A DNA stretch of 19,481 nt from an uncultured Bacteroidota bacterium. Its GTDB lineage: Bacteria; Bacteroidota; Bacteroidia; Bacteroidales; P3. The position numbers and the translations under genes were made by a program. Shown here in pieces: positions 1 through 6,953 of this stretch (within the stretch, counting starts at the first letter, position 1; every line of letters starts with the position of its first letter). The notes under the pieces were generated by a model. The model saw only the letters and a program-made list of their open reading frames with translations. It was not told the DNA's origin and ran no database searches. The DNA lies in contig UQXW01000042.1 in assembly GCA_900545215.1 (NCBI GenBank), positions 1 through 19,481 of the forward strand. Reading direction: 5' to 3'.

Positions 1-163
1 GAAAAATATAAAGAGTATCCTTTCAAACCGTGTTCGCAAAATGGCTCTGTAGCCTTACCCTATTCACATTCTTTATCATTTCAGCCCTTTCGCAAGCATT
101 GCAAATTAACCATTTTCAATTCTTTTAACTTCATAGCTCACGAATTTTCCGCCGGAGGGAGTT

Positions 164-183
164 TACTCGAAATTTTTCGAGTA
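164..183. repeat. Perfect 9-bp inverted repeat
   Basis: TACTCGAAA and TTTCGAGTA are separated by two T, giving a 20-base perfect inverted repeat. It could be an operator-like site for a dimeric regulator or a short hairpin ending an upstream transcript. No T-tract follows on the plus strand, which weakens the terminator reading. Confidence 0.6.
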
Positions 184-267
184 TTCAAGGGTTAAACAAA
201 AGATTGTATTTCAACACCTTGCAAACATCTCGAAAACCGATCGGAAAAAGACGGCGTTTTGACGGTC

Positions 268-371
268 GAAAAACGGCGTTTTTTTCCGAAAAAACGAAGA
301 GTTAGTGATGCTAAAACGAAGTCTTTCGAGTCAAAAGACTTCGTTTTCTTCAGAAAAAACGCCGTTTTTTC
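268..371. repeat. Nested inverted repeat with central 14-bp hairpin
   Basis: The outer arms are 268-286 and 353-371. They are reverse complements apart from a one-base shift in the flanking A and T runs, and each arm is itself an odd palindrome (A-run, CGGCG or CGCCG, T-run). Between them lies a perfect 14-bp hairpin, AAAACGAAGTCTTT at 313-326 pairing with 334-347 around a 7-base loop. As RNA the segment could fold into one long stem or into several smaller ones. A strong terminator, a small structured RNA or a dispersed intergenic repeat are all possible, and the sequence alone does not decide. Confidence 0.7.
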
Positions 372-473
372 ATTCGAGGCAATCTTCTTATCATTTTGAA
401 AGTGCCGTTTTGCACGAAAATCACCTCAAAACACGAAAAAATTCCGCCGAAATTCTCTTTTTGTACCCTTGTT

Positions 474-494
474 TCATTATTAAGGAAATAATGA
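474..494. repeat. 8-bp hairpin in non-coding region
   Basis: TCATTATT (474-481) and AATAATGA (487-494) form a perfect hairpin with the loop AAGGA. It is AT-only apart from one G:C pair, so it is thermodynamically weak. No T-tract follows. Confidence 0.5.
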
Positions 495-679
495 TGTATA
501 TATTCTTGTTTTATCAATTCGACAAAAGCACAGGCGAATGAAAACAATCATTCCTCCAAGATTGCTTTTTTTGTCCCTGCTGCTCTTTCCGTTCTTTTAA
601 AGTTACATTTATGAGTTGAAGTTTGCGAAAGCACCCTTCGGGTATCAGGGCAGACGCACCATATTTTGTTTGAAGGTGT

Positions 680-713
680 TTTGCTCACAGGTTTCGTAGT
701 TTTTCTAATTTTG
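680..713 (+). promoter_or_regulatory. Bacteroidota-type promoter of cinA
   Basis: TTTG at 680-683 is followed after 22 bases by TAATTTTG at 706-713. This matches the Bacteroidota housekeeping consensus TTTG-N17-23-TAnnTTTG. Transcription would begin near 719-722, leaving a leader of about 15 bases before the cinA ATG at 735. Confidence 0.75.
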
Positions 714-734
714 CAGTTCCAAATAGTTTGAAAG

Positions 735-1970
735 ATGACAGAGGTTGAAATCATAAACATCGGTGATGAACTTTTGATTGGTCAGGTGGTGAATACGAAT
801 GCCGCCGATATGGCAAAGATGTTGAACAAAGCGGGTTTCGATGTGCGAAAGACAAGTGTGATAGGGGACGAAGCGGAGATTATTCGCAGCAGTCTGCAAT
901 CCGCAATGCAGAGAGCGGCTGTTGTGTTGATTACCGGCGGTCTCGGACCGACGAAAGACGATATAACAAAGAAGGTTCTTGCCGAAGAATTCGACAGTTC
1001 TCTTATCATGAATGAGCAGGTGCGTGTTCATGTGGAACGTTACTTCGCAAGCAAAGGCTTGCCTTTTACTCCGACTAATGCGGAACAAGCTTTGGTGCCG
1101 GATAAATGCCGAGTGGTATTCAACAGTGTGGGTACGGCTCCGGGTATGTGTTTTGAAAAGAACGGCAAGTTGGTATTTTCCATGCCGGGTGTGCCGTTCG
1201 AAATGCGTACGATGATGCCGGAAGTCATCGAAATAATGAAACAACACTTCAAAAGCGAGGCAGTGGAATACAAAACCTTGCTTGTATCGGGCATAGGCGA
1301 GAGTTTTTTGTCCGATAAGTTGGAAGGCTTCGAGGCAAACCTGCCGAGGGGTATTTCTTTGGCTTATTTGCCGAAAGACGGGACGATAAGATTAAGACTT
1401 ACTGCCAAGGGGGCGGATAGGAATAAGGTTACAGACATGCTTGGCAAGCAGACCGAACTTTTGCTTGCTTCGGTCAAGGATTATTTTATGGGCTTCGAGT
1501 GCGACAATCTTGCGGAAACACTCGGGGAAAGGCTGTCGGAAAATGGGAAAACGGTTGCCACGGCAGAGAGCTGCACAGGAGGTAATATTGCTCATTTGAT
1601 TACGCTTGTTGCAGGCAGCAGTCGATATTACAAAGGCAGTGTTGTGAGCTATGCAAACGAGGTCAAGGAAAAAGTATTGGGAGTTCGTGCAGGGGATTTG
1701 CAACAATACGGAGCCGTAAGCGAAGAAGTGGTGAAGCAAATGGCGGAGGGTGTGAAAAAACTTTTGAAAACGGATTGTGCCATTGCCACATCAGGCATTG
1801 CCGGTCCGTCGGGAGGAAGCGACGAAAAGCCTGTCGGTACGGTATGGATTGCCGTTGCAGGGGAGCGAGATTGTGTTGCAGAGAAATTCCTATTCAATAC
1901 CACTCGTGATAATTTCATCGAGAGAACATCGAATCAGGCAATACTCATGTTGCTGCATCAAATGAGGTAA
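735..1970 (+). CDS. cinA: CinA-family protein (MoCF-like domain plus nicotinamide-nucleotide amidohydrolase domain)
   Basis: The 411-residue product has the full CinA architecture and the usual length. Residues 1 to about 170 form the molybdopterin-binding-like domain (GDELLIGQ at 10-17, TGGLGPTKDD at 67-76, MPGVPFEM at 150-157), which in characterised CinA proteins carries ADP-ribose pyrophosphatase activity. Residues from about 255 form the CinA C-terminal domain (AESCTGG at 277-283, ATSGIAGPSGG at 351-361), which deamidates nicotinamide mononucleotide in pyridine-nucleotide salvage. Those activities are known for the family and inferred here. ATG 735 is chosen because it begins the conserved N-terminus and sits about 15 bases after the predicted transcription start. 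The gene stands alone and converges on the MBOAT gene with only 25 bases between the two stop codons. Older annotations call it competence/damage-inducible protein A; nothing here suggests competence. Confidence 0.95.
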   Translation: MTEVEIINIGDELLIGQVVNTNAADMAKMLNKAGFDVRKTSVIGDEAEIIRSSLQSAMQRAAVVLITGGLGPTKDDITKKVLAEEFDSSLIMNEQVRVHVERYFASKGLPFTPTNAEQALVPDKCRVVFNSVGTAPGMCFEKNGKLVFSMPGVPFEMRTMMPEVIEIMKQHFKSEAVEYKTLLVSGIGESFLSDKLEGFEANLPRGISLAYLPKDGTIRLRLTAKGADRNKVTDMLGKQTELLLASVKDYFMGFECDNLAETLGERLSENGKTVATAESCTGGNIAHLITLVAGSSRYYKGSVVSYANEVKEKVLGVRAGDLQQYGAVSEEVVKQMAEGVKKLLKTDCAIATSGIAGPSGGSDEKPVGTVWIAVAGERDCVAEKFLFNTTRDNFIERTSNQAILMLLHQMR

Positions 1971-1995
1971 TCCGCAGGGTGGAGCTTGCCACAAA

Positions 1996-3489
1996 TCAGA
2001 ATTGGAAATAAATGAAGGCTTGTATGCCTGCGGTCTTGAACTGGTACAACATCACTGCAACAAGAATTGCAATGAGTAATTGCAATATAAGAGGCGTTTT
2101 CATGAAGGTTTCCCGTATTCCGTTCTTCATTCTGCTTGGCAGAAAGTGTATGGCAAAACCCAAGAAAATAAGAACGAACGGTTTCCAATAGGAAGTGAAG
2201 ATTACGGGTATTTGCTCGAGATTATAAGAAGAGAACAATTTCCCTATGATTTGAAGAGCCGTAGGCGTATCTGCGGCTCTGAAAAATATCCAACAGAAAC
2301 AAACGAAATGGAAAGTAAGCACCATTGAAATCACCTGCAAGAAGACTTTGGTGTCGAATGCCTTGGTGATTTTGTGCAGCAGTTTGTCGAATATCAAAGC
2401 CAAACCGTGCAATCCGCCCCATATAACAAATCTGAGATTTGCCCCATGCCATAAACCTCCTATAAGCATTGTAAGCAGCAAATTCAAATAACGTCTGAAT
2501 TGTCCTTTGCGATTGCCGCCCAGACTTATGTAGAGATAGTCTTTAAGCCAAGAAGAAAGACTTATGTGCCAACGCCGCCAAAAATCGGTTATGTTTCGGG
2601 ACTTGTAAGGCGAATTGAAGTTGGGCGGCAATCGAAATCCCAGCAACAGAGCCAAAGCAATGGCAATATCGGTGTAGCCGGAGAAGTCGCAGTATATTTG
2701 TAAGGTATAACCATAAACGGCGATAAGATTTTCAAAGGAAGAATACATCTGCGGCATTTCGAACACCCTGTCCACGAAATTGACGCTTATGTAATCCGAA
2801 ATGACGATTTTCTTTATCAATCCGTTCAAAATAAAGAACAGACTCCAAGAGAATTCTCTTTCGGACAAGGAATAAGGCTTTTGTAACTGCGGGAGGAACT
2901 CGTTGGCTCGGACAATGGGTCCGGCAACAAGCTGAGGGAAGAAACTCAAATAGAAAGCGAAATCGATGAAAGAGGGTTGTCGTGCAATACGTTTGCGGTA
3001 TATATCGACCAAATAGGAAATGGCTTGAAAGGTATAAAAGGATATTCCGACAGGTAGCACTATTTTATCTATGGAGAAGCGTGTGCCGAATATATCATTG
3101 GAGAATAATGCAAGATAGTCCACAACCTTTATGTTCGTTGCAAAGATGTGGTTTATCAAATCCGCAATGAAATAAGTGTATTTGAAATAAGCAAGGAACA
3201 AAAGGTTGACTGTTACGCCCAACGTGAGAACAAGCTTTTTCTTTTTGCAAGTTCCGAATAGCAATTTGCCGAACAGGAATGTCAGGAGGGTTGTCGTCAA
3301 TAGCAGAATGACAAAGTTGCCGCTTGAAAGATAATAAAACAATACACTGACGGCAAGAAGATAAAAGTGTCTTGCATTAAGTTTGTTTCTTATGGGAGAA
3401 TATATCAACAGAACGATGGCGAAGAAAACCCAAAAGACAACTTGTGTAAACAGAAGCGGATTGTCCTGCGAGAAGTTTAGGAAGTTCAT
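1996..3489 (-). CDS. MBOAT-family membrane O-acyltransferase (AlgI-like)
   Basis: This 497-residue protein is strongly hydrophobic from end to end, with roughly ten or more membrane segments. It carries the hallmarks of the AlgI branch of membrane-bound O-acyltransferases: DFWRRWHISLSSWLKDYLY at 302-320 (His308) and GGLWHGA at 344-350, whose His348 is the predicted catalytic histidine. It ends in FIYFQF, as AlgI-type proteins often do. AlgI moves acetyl groups across the inner membrane for O-acetylation of an exported polysaccharide; the substrate here is unknown. AlgI-like proteins usually work with a periplasmic SGNH/AlgJ-type acetyltransferase, and none is adjacent, because the gene sits between convergent cinA and a tRNA. 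The start ATG at 3489 lacks a Shine-Dalgarno sequence. No clear TAnnTTTG promoter lies in the roughly 45 bases before the tRNA terminator. Confidence 0.9.
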   Translation of the reverse strand: MNFLNFSQDNPLLFTQVVFWVFFAIVLLIYSPIRNKLNARHFYLLAVSVLFYYLSSGNFVILLLTTTLLTFLFGKLLFGTCKKKKLVLTLGVTVNLLFLAYFKYTYFIADLINHIFATNIKVVDYLALFSNDIFGTRFSIDKIVLPVGISFYTFQAISYLVDIYRKRIARQPSFIDFAFYLSFFPQLVAGPIVRANEFLPQLQKPYSLSEREFSWSLFFILNGLIKKIVISDYISVNFVDRVFEMPQMYSSFENLIAVYGYTLQIYCDFSGYTDIAIALALLLGFRLPPNFNSPYKSRNITDFWRRWHISLSSWLKDYLYISLGGNRKGQFRRYLNLLLTMLIGGLWHGANLRFVIWGGLHGLALIFDKLLHKITKAFDTKVFLQVISMVLTFHFVCFCWIFFRAADTPTALQIIGKLFSSYNLEQIPVIFTSYWKPFVLIFLGFAIHFLPSRMKNGIRETFMKTPLILQLLIAILVAVMLYQFKTAGIQAFIYFQF

Positions 3490-3532
3490 TATGATTTGAT
3501 GTTTTCCGTCCTCTTTTATACTTGTTCGATAT

Positions 3533-3567
3533 AAGAAAAGAGCATCTACATGCCGTAAATGCTCTTT
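3533..3567 (-). terminator. Intrinsic terminator of the tRNA-Val gene
   Basis: AAAGAGCAT (3537-3545) pairs perfectly with ATGCTCTTT (3559-3567) around a 13-base loop. Read on the minus strand, the hairpin is followed by a T-rich stretch, TTTTCTTAT. It lies 9 bases past the tRNA 3' end and upstream of the MBOAT gene, so it probably separates the two transcripts. Confidence 0.7.
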
Positions 3568-3575
3568 CTATCTTG

Positions 3576-3650
3576 TGGGAGTACTAGGATTCGAACCTAG
3601 GACCCTCTGCTTGTAAGGCAGATGCTCTAAACCAGCTGAGCTATACTCCC
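3576..3650 (-). tRNA. tRNA-Val (anticodon UAC)
   Basis: The 75-base minus-strand sequence folds as a complete cloverleaf. The 7-bp acceptor stem is GGGAGTA/TACTCCC, the D arm GCTC/GAGC, the anticodon stem TCTGC/GCAGA, and the T arm CTAGG-TTCGAAT-CCTAG. The anticodon loop CTTACAA gives anticodon TAC (complement of 3613-3615), which reads valine GUA and related codons. The discriminator base is A, as expected for tRNA-Val. The 3' CCA is not encoded, so it must be added after transcription. Its own promoter and terminator flank it. Confidence 0.97.
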
Positions 3651-3696
3651 TAAATCAGAGAGGTAAACTGCTTCGTTTGTCCCTCGTTTGCGTTTG

Positions 3697-3728
3697 CAAA
3701 GATACGACGCTTTTCCCAATCTACCAAA
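3697..3728 (-). promoter_or_regulatory. Promoter of the tRNA-Val gene
   Basis: On the minus strand TTTG (3728-3725) is followed after 20 bases by TATCTTTG (3704-3697), an exact match to TTTG-N17-23-TAnnTTTG. Transcription would start near 3690, about 40 bases before the mature tRNA. It lies in the gap just past the pyrC stop codon. Confidence 0.75.
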
Positions 3729-3753
3729 TCTTTTTCCAACTTTTTTCGTCTTT

Positions 3754-5079
3754 TCATATCTTCATGGCATTCCGACGGTCGGAAACAAGTCCGTTTTCAA
3801 AGACTTTTTCGCCATTAAGATATGTGGCAACAATCTTGTTATCAAATATTTTGCCTTCAAAAGGCGACCACTTGCACTTTGATTGCAAAGAATCTTTCGT
3901 AACGATTGTTTTTTTGTTCGGATTTATCAGTACAAGGTCTGCAAAATACCCTTCTTTGATGTAGCCTCTGCCTTTTATGCCGAACAATTTTGCCGGATTG
4001 TGTGCCATTTTCTCCACCATTTTACCTAATGTCAACTCACCTTCTCCGACCAATTGCAACATCACGAGTAAGGAATGTTGTATCGAAGGTATGCCCGATG
4101 GGGCTTCAAAGTAGGGTTTCTGTTTCTCTTCCCATGTGTGAGGAGCATGGTCTGTCGCAACAATATCTATTTTGTCCTCTCGCAAAGCACGACGCAAGGC
4201 AGCACGGTCGTTTTTTGTCTTTATGCTCGGATTGCACTTTATAAGGTTGCCGTATTTTGAAAAATCATCAGCTTCAAACCACAGGTGAACAGGTGAAACT
4301 TCCGATGTTATCCGCTTTTCCGAAACATCTCCGCTTTGTAATAGTGAAATCTCTTTTTCAGTTGTAAGATGGGCTATATGCAAGTGTGTTCCATGCTTCT
4401 CTGCCATGCTTACGGCGAAGGCAGAACTTTTGAAGCAAGCCTCGGAACTTCTTATGAAAGGGTGGATTGCAGCTGTGGCATCGTCAGGGTGCAGTGCCTT
4501 ATATTTGATTGTATTTTCCCTTATGATATTCTCGTCTTCGCAATGAGCGGAAATAACTTTGTCGGTGATGGAAAAGATTTTTTCCAATGTTTCATGGTCA
4601 TTCACCAGCATGTTGCCCGTCGAAGAGCCGAGGAACAACTTCAAGCCGCAACATTTGTCGGAAGATATTTCTTTTGCTGCTTCATAATTTTCGTTCGTAA
4701 GCCCGAAGAAGAAACCGTAATTGCAATACATGTTCTCTTCCGCAAGCCGTAATTTCTCCTCCAAGCATTCGAGGCTTGTCGTTGCAGGTTTTGTGTTCGG
4801 CATCTCCAAAACCGTGGTTACTCCTCCGGCTATTGCCGCCTTGCTTTCCGAACTCATATCCGCTTTATATTCCATTCCGGGTTGACGAAAATGCACATGT
4901 GCATCAATGACTCCGGGGATAAGGATAAGCCCGCTACATTCCACATATTCCGTCTCAAAAGGCAAATCGGATAGAGGCTCCCTTGAAAGCACCTCTATCC
5001 GATTTCCTTTTGTCAATATGTTTATGTATTCCTCTCTACCTTCGTTTACAACCAAGGCATTCGCAAAATACTTATACAT
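3754..5079 (-). CDS. pyrC: Dihydroorotase (amidohydrolase family)
   Basis: Dihydroorotase interconverts N-carbamoyl-L-aspartate and dihydroorotate in de novo pyrimidine synthesis in the cytoplasm. The 441-residue protein shows the amidohydrolase metal site in order: HVHFRQPG (His61, His63), GLKLFLGSSTGN with Lys147 as a candidate carboxylated metal-bridging lysine, SAHCED (His179), HIAHLTT (His234/His237) and ATDHAPH (Asp310). HFRQPG, EMPNTKP and GIPSIQHSL fit dihydroorotase better than hydantoinase or allantoinase. The length is normal for the multidomain class I type. The ATG at 5079 overlaps the stop of the upstream zinc-ribbon gene by 8 bases (ATGTATAA), so translation is probably coupled. 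It is the last gene of the Nif3 / zinc-ribbon / pyrC operon; no T-rich terminator follows, only the tRNA promoter. A short palindrome (3770-3784) lies within its last codons. Confidence 0.93.
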   Translation of the reverse strand: MYKYFANALVVNEGREEYINILTKGNRIEVLSREPLSDLPFETEYVECSGLILIPGVIDAHVHFRQPGMEYKADMSSESKAAIAGGVTTVLEMPNTKPATTSLECLEEKLRLAEENMYCNYGFFFGLTNENYEAAKEISSDKCCGLKLFLGSSTGNMLVNDHETLEKIFSITDKVISAHCEDENIIRENTIKYKALHPDDATAAIHPFIRSSEACFKSSAFAVSMAEKHGTHLHIAHLTTEKEISLLQSGDVSEKRITSEVSPVHLWFEADDFSKYGNLIKCNPSIKTKNDRAALRRALREDKIDIVATDHAPHTWEEKQKPYFEAPSGIPSIQHSLLVMLQLVGEGELTLGKMVEKMAHNPAKLFGIKGRGYIKEGYFADLVLINPNKKTIVTKDSLQSKCKWSPFEGKIFDNKIVATYLNGEKVFENGLVSDRRNAMKI

Positions 5080-5890
5080 TTTCTTCCGATAATTCCGATT
5101 CCACTTCTGCCGCTATGGATTGATCGACCAATATTCTTCCGCAATATTCGCATACGATGATTTTCTTGTGCATACGAATATCCATTTGTCTTTGATGAGG
5201 TATTTTGTTGAAGCAACCGCCACAGGCATCTCTGTCAACCGTTACCACGGCTAAGCCGTTTCTCGCATTGGAACGTATTCTTTTGAATGCGGTAAGGTAT
5301 CTCTCTTCGATGAACTTCTCATTCTCGGCAGCCTTTTCCATCAACACTTTTTCTTTCTCCTCTGTTTCTTTGATGATTTCGTCCAATTCCGATTTCTTTA
5401 CCTCCAAATCTTTGAGTTTATCCTCGTATTGCTCTGTGTATTTCTCTATCTCTACCTTATAATTCTCTATGCTTGCCTTGAACTCGCGTATTTTCTTTTC
5501 ACAAAGTTGTTTCTCCAATTCTTGAAACTCAATTTCTTTGGCAAGAGACTCATACTCTCTGTTGTTTCTTACATTGTTTTGTTGGTCGGAGTATTTCGCA
5601 ACCAACGCATCGCACTCCTGTATCTTTTGTTGCTTATCTGCAATGGCGTCTTCGCAAGAGGAGATTTCGTTTTTGAACTTGCCGATTCTCGTTTTCAAAC
5701 CTTCCGTCTCGTCCTCCAAATCCTGAACCTCCAAAGGCAATTCTCCTCTGATGATTCTGATTTTATCGATTTGCGAATCGATTTGTTGCAACTTATACAA
5801 AGCTATTAATCGTTTCTCAACCGCCAAATCCGCTTCATCATTCTTGAATACCGGCTTCGGAGTTTCTGCTTCTTTCACTTTCTTTGCCAT
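5072..5890 (-). CDS. Coiled-coil protein with C-terminal C4 zinc ribbon (COG1579 type)
   Basis: The 272-residue product has a basic, probably disordered start, then a long heptad-like, Glu/Lys-rich coiled coil at about residues 25-200. It ends with a zinc ribbon, CGGC at 223-226 and CEYC at 247-250 (Cys223, Cys226, Cys247, Cys250). This is the COG1579 arrangement, often annotated as a C4-type zinc-ribbon, putative nucleic-acid-binding protein; its molecular role is not established. There is no signal peptide, so it is cytoplasmic. Its ATG at 5890 lies 12 bases after the Nif3-like stop codon, and its stop overlaps the start of pyrC, placing it in the middle of a three-gene operon. Pairing of this family with a Nif3-like gene is, to my knowledge, common in Bacteroidota and suggests a shared function. 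Confidence 0.9.
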   Translation of the reverse strand: MAKKVKEAETPKPVFKNDEADLAVEKRLIALYKLQQIDSQIDKIRIIRGELPLEVQDLEDETEGLKTRIGKFKNEISSCEDAIADKQQKIQECDALVAKYSDQQNNVRNNREYESLAKEIEFQELEKQLCEKKIREFKASIENYKVEIEKYTEQYEDKLKDLEVKKSELDEIIKETEEKEKVLMEKAAENEKFIEERYLTAFKRIRSNARNGLAVVTVDRDACGGCFNKIPHQRQMDIRMHKKIIVCEYCGRILVDQSIAAEVESELSEENV

Positions 5891-5902
5891 CTTTATATCT
5901 TA

Positions 5903-6697
5903 TTATATGTTCTTCACTCTGTTGGATGTTCGATCCCAAAACAAGGGTACAAAATTACAAAAGTTTTTCGATATTAACGAGACGATATGACGTTTTACTA
6001 TTGCCTCGCTTTCAAAGTGTCCTATGTCGGCAAGCAACATACGATTTTCCATATCGAGGAAATCATGATACTTCAAGTCTGCCGTCAGGTAGCAATCCGC
6101 ACCCTTCGCCGACGCAACAGGAATAAATTCTCCTCCGCTGCCGGAACACAATGCCACTCTTTTGATACGTTTGCTTCTTCCGCTCACATACCGTATATTA
6201 TGAGCATTCAATTTCTCTTTCACATTCTCCAAGAACTCCCTTTCCTCCATCTCTCTCTTCAATTCGCCTATGCCACCTATACCGAAGTAATTCGCCTCCT
6301 GTCTTTCATTGGAAAAGGGGACGAAGTTCTCAATCCCGAGTGTTTTCGCAAGCAATGTATTCACTCCGTCTGCCGCAGCATCGAGGTTGGTATGGGAAGA
6401 ATAAAGCGTCATGCCGTATTGCAGAGCTTTAAGCACACATTTGTTTACGTTGGAAGTAGGAAGCAGGTTTTTCAGCCCGCGAAAAATCAAAGGGTGGTGG
6501 GAAATTATCAGATTGCATGACCTTGCTTTTGCCTCCTCTATTAAATTCTCGCTCACATCAAGGCAAACAAAAACACCTGTACACTCATCGTCTCTATCGC
6601 CGCAAAGCAAACCTGCATTGTCAAAGCCCTCTTGAAAAGACAAAGGAGCAACCACTTCCAAAACGTCGATTATCTTACCGATACTTATCTTATCCAT
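5903..6697 (-). CDS. Nif3-like dinuclear metal centre protein (YbgI/YqfO family)
   Basis: The 264-residue protein has the metal-binding signatures of the Nif3 family: SHHPLIF (His67, His68), SSHTNLDAA (His102, Asp106) and DIGHFESE (His227, Glu231). Members form toroidal hexamers with a two-metal site in each subunit. The name GTP cyclohydrolase I type 2 is used for some, but a general activity is not established. Many Firmicutes and Bacteroidota homologues carry a PII-like insertion of roughly 100 residues in the middle (about 365 residues in total). Here the segment between the two halves is short, so this is the compact form. It is first in an operon with the zinc-ribbon protein and pyrC. 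The start ATG at 6697 follows a weak GAGAG sequence. Confidence 0.92.
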   Translation of the reverse strand: MDKISIGKIIDVLEVVAPLSFQEGFDNAGLLCGDRDDECTGVFVCLDVSENLIEEAKARSCNLIISHHPLIFRGLKNLLPTSNVNKCVLKALQYGMTLYSSHTNLDAAADGVNTLLAKTLGIENFVPFSNERQEANYFGIGGIGELKREMEEREFLENVKEKLNAHNIRYVSGRSKRIKRVALCSGSGGEFIPVASAKGADCYLTADLKYHDFLDMENRMLLADIGHFESEAIVKRHIVSLISKNFCNFVPLFWDRTSNRVKNI

Positions 6698-6719
6698 TCT
6701 CTCGAAATTACCGAATTAC

Positions 6720-6727
6720 AAATTCAT
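6720..6727 (-). promoter_or_regulatory. Possible -7 element for the Nif3-zinc ribbon-pyrC operon
   Basis: TGAATTTG on the minus strand differs from TAnnTTTG by one base and would give a leader of about 15 bases. No good TTTG -33 element is seen at the expected distance, so the assignment is weak. Confidence 0.3.
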
Positions 6728-6740
6728 ACATCAATCGATA

Positions 6741-6820
6741 AACGGCATTTTGTCGAAAAGAGTGTGGCAACAAGGCATTTTTTCGACACACCCACAGCAT
6801 AATAGCACAAAACGCCGTTT
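6741..6820. repeat. Small repeats in the Nif3-aminotransferase gap
   Basis: GGCATTTTGTCGA (6745-6757) is repeated 30 bases on as GGCATTTTTTCGA (6775-6787). TGTCGAAAA (6752-6760) and TTTTCGACA (6780-6788) form a perfect 9-bp inverted repeat. AAAACGCCGTTT at 6809-6820 is the same odd palindrome as in the region before cinA. I see no credible protein in this gap. Confidence 0.5.
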
Positions 6821-6886
6821 GAATAAAACGACACGCCGATTCAATTAGAATAAAAGAGGTTTGTATTATCGTGTAATGCCGGTCGG

Positions 6887-6933
6887 TAAACACAAAGGTG
6901 GTAACGAATTATTCGCCACCACCTTTGTGTTTA
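6887..6933 (-). terminator. Strong hairpin after the aminotransferase gene
   Basis: TAAACACAAAGGTGG (6887-6901) pairs perfectly with CCACCTTTGTGTTTA (6919-6933), 15 bp, and the 17-base loop contains a smaller inverted repeat (CGAAT/ATTCG). It starts 20 bases past the stop codon of the aminotransferase. The T-tract on the minus strand is only the end of the stem (TTTGTGTTTA), so termination is likely but not textbook. Confidence 0.6.
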
Positions 6934-6953
6934 TAGATGCCTTATTGTTATCC

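Larger units (their letters stand above)
1..734. other. Non-coding, palindrome-rich region upstream of cinA
   Basis: No reading frame here looks like a convincing protein; those present are low-complexity and follow the repeats. Frame 2 on the plus strand is open from the left edge to a TAG at 50-52 and could be the last 16 codons of a gene entering from the left (ending RVRKMAL). That is too short to judge. The region holds a 20-base palindrome (164-183), CCGATCGG (237-244), two odd palindromes of the form AAACGSCGTTT (269-285 and 354-370), a 14-bp hairpin (313-347), an 8-bp hairpin (474-494) and a weak hairpin followed by seven T (545-571). The cinA promoter lies at the right end. Confidence 0.6.

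Noticed and set aside
1..195. Frame 1 open from the left edge to TAA at 193
   Set aside because: The 64 residues are Ser/Phe/Cys-rich without family character and cross the 164-183 palindrome. The frame 2 end at 52 is a likelier gene tail, but it is also too short to call.
241..371. CRISPR array, considered because of the repeated AACGGCGTTT units
   Set aside because: The units are too short, unevenly spaced and lie in opposite orientations. There are no equal-length spacers and no cas genes.
305..541. A 78-codon plus-strand frame and a 65-codon opposite frame (350-547)
   Set aside because: Both run through the palindromes, are low in complexity, match no family I recognise, and have no promoter or ribosome site. 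They look like by-products of the AT-rich repeats.
548..760. A 70-codon minus-strand frame overlapping the cinA promoter and start
   Set aside because: It overlaps a textbook promoter on the other strand, and the sequence is not protein-like.
705..1247. Long minus-strand frame (180 codons) inside cinA, and similar long antisense frames inside the S41 protease, transglutaminase-like, PpiD-like and FAD oxidoreductase genes
   Set aside because: These are shadows of well-supported genes, with His/Arg/Phe/Cys-rich composition and no family motifs.
1971..1995. Possible bidirectional terminator between cinA and the MBOAT gene
   Set aside because: Only a 4-bp stem (GTGG/CCAC) can be formed and there is no T-tract.
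3770..3784. Palindrome TTCCGA-CGG-TCGGAA at the end of pyrC, considered as a terminator
   Set aside because: It lies inside the coding sequence and has no T-tract after it on the minus strand.
6708..6893. A 61-codon minus-strand frame upstream of the Nif3-like gene
   Set aside because: It is made of the direct and inverted repeats in that gap, and has no recognisable domain or start signals.
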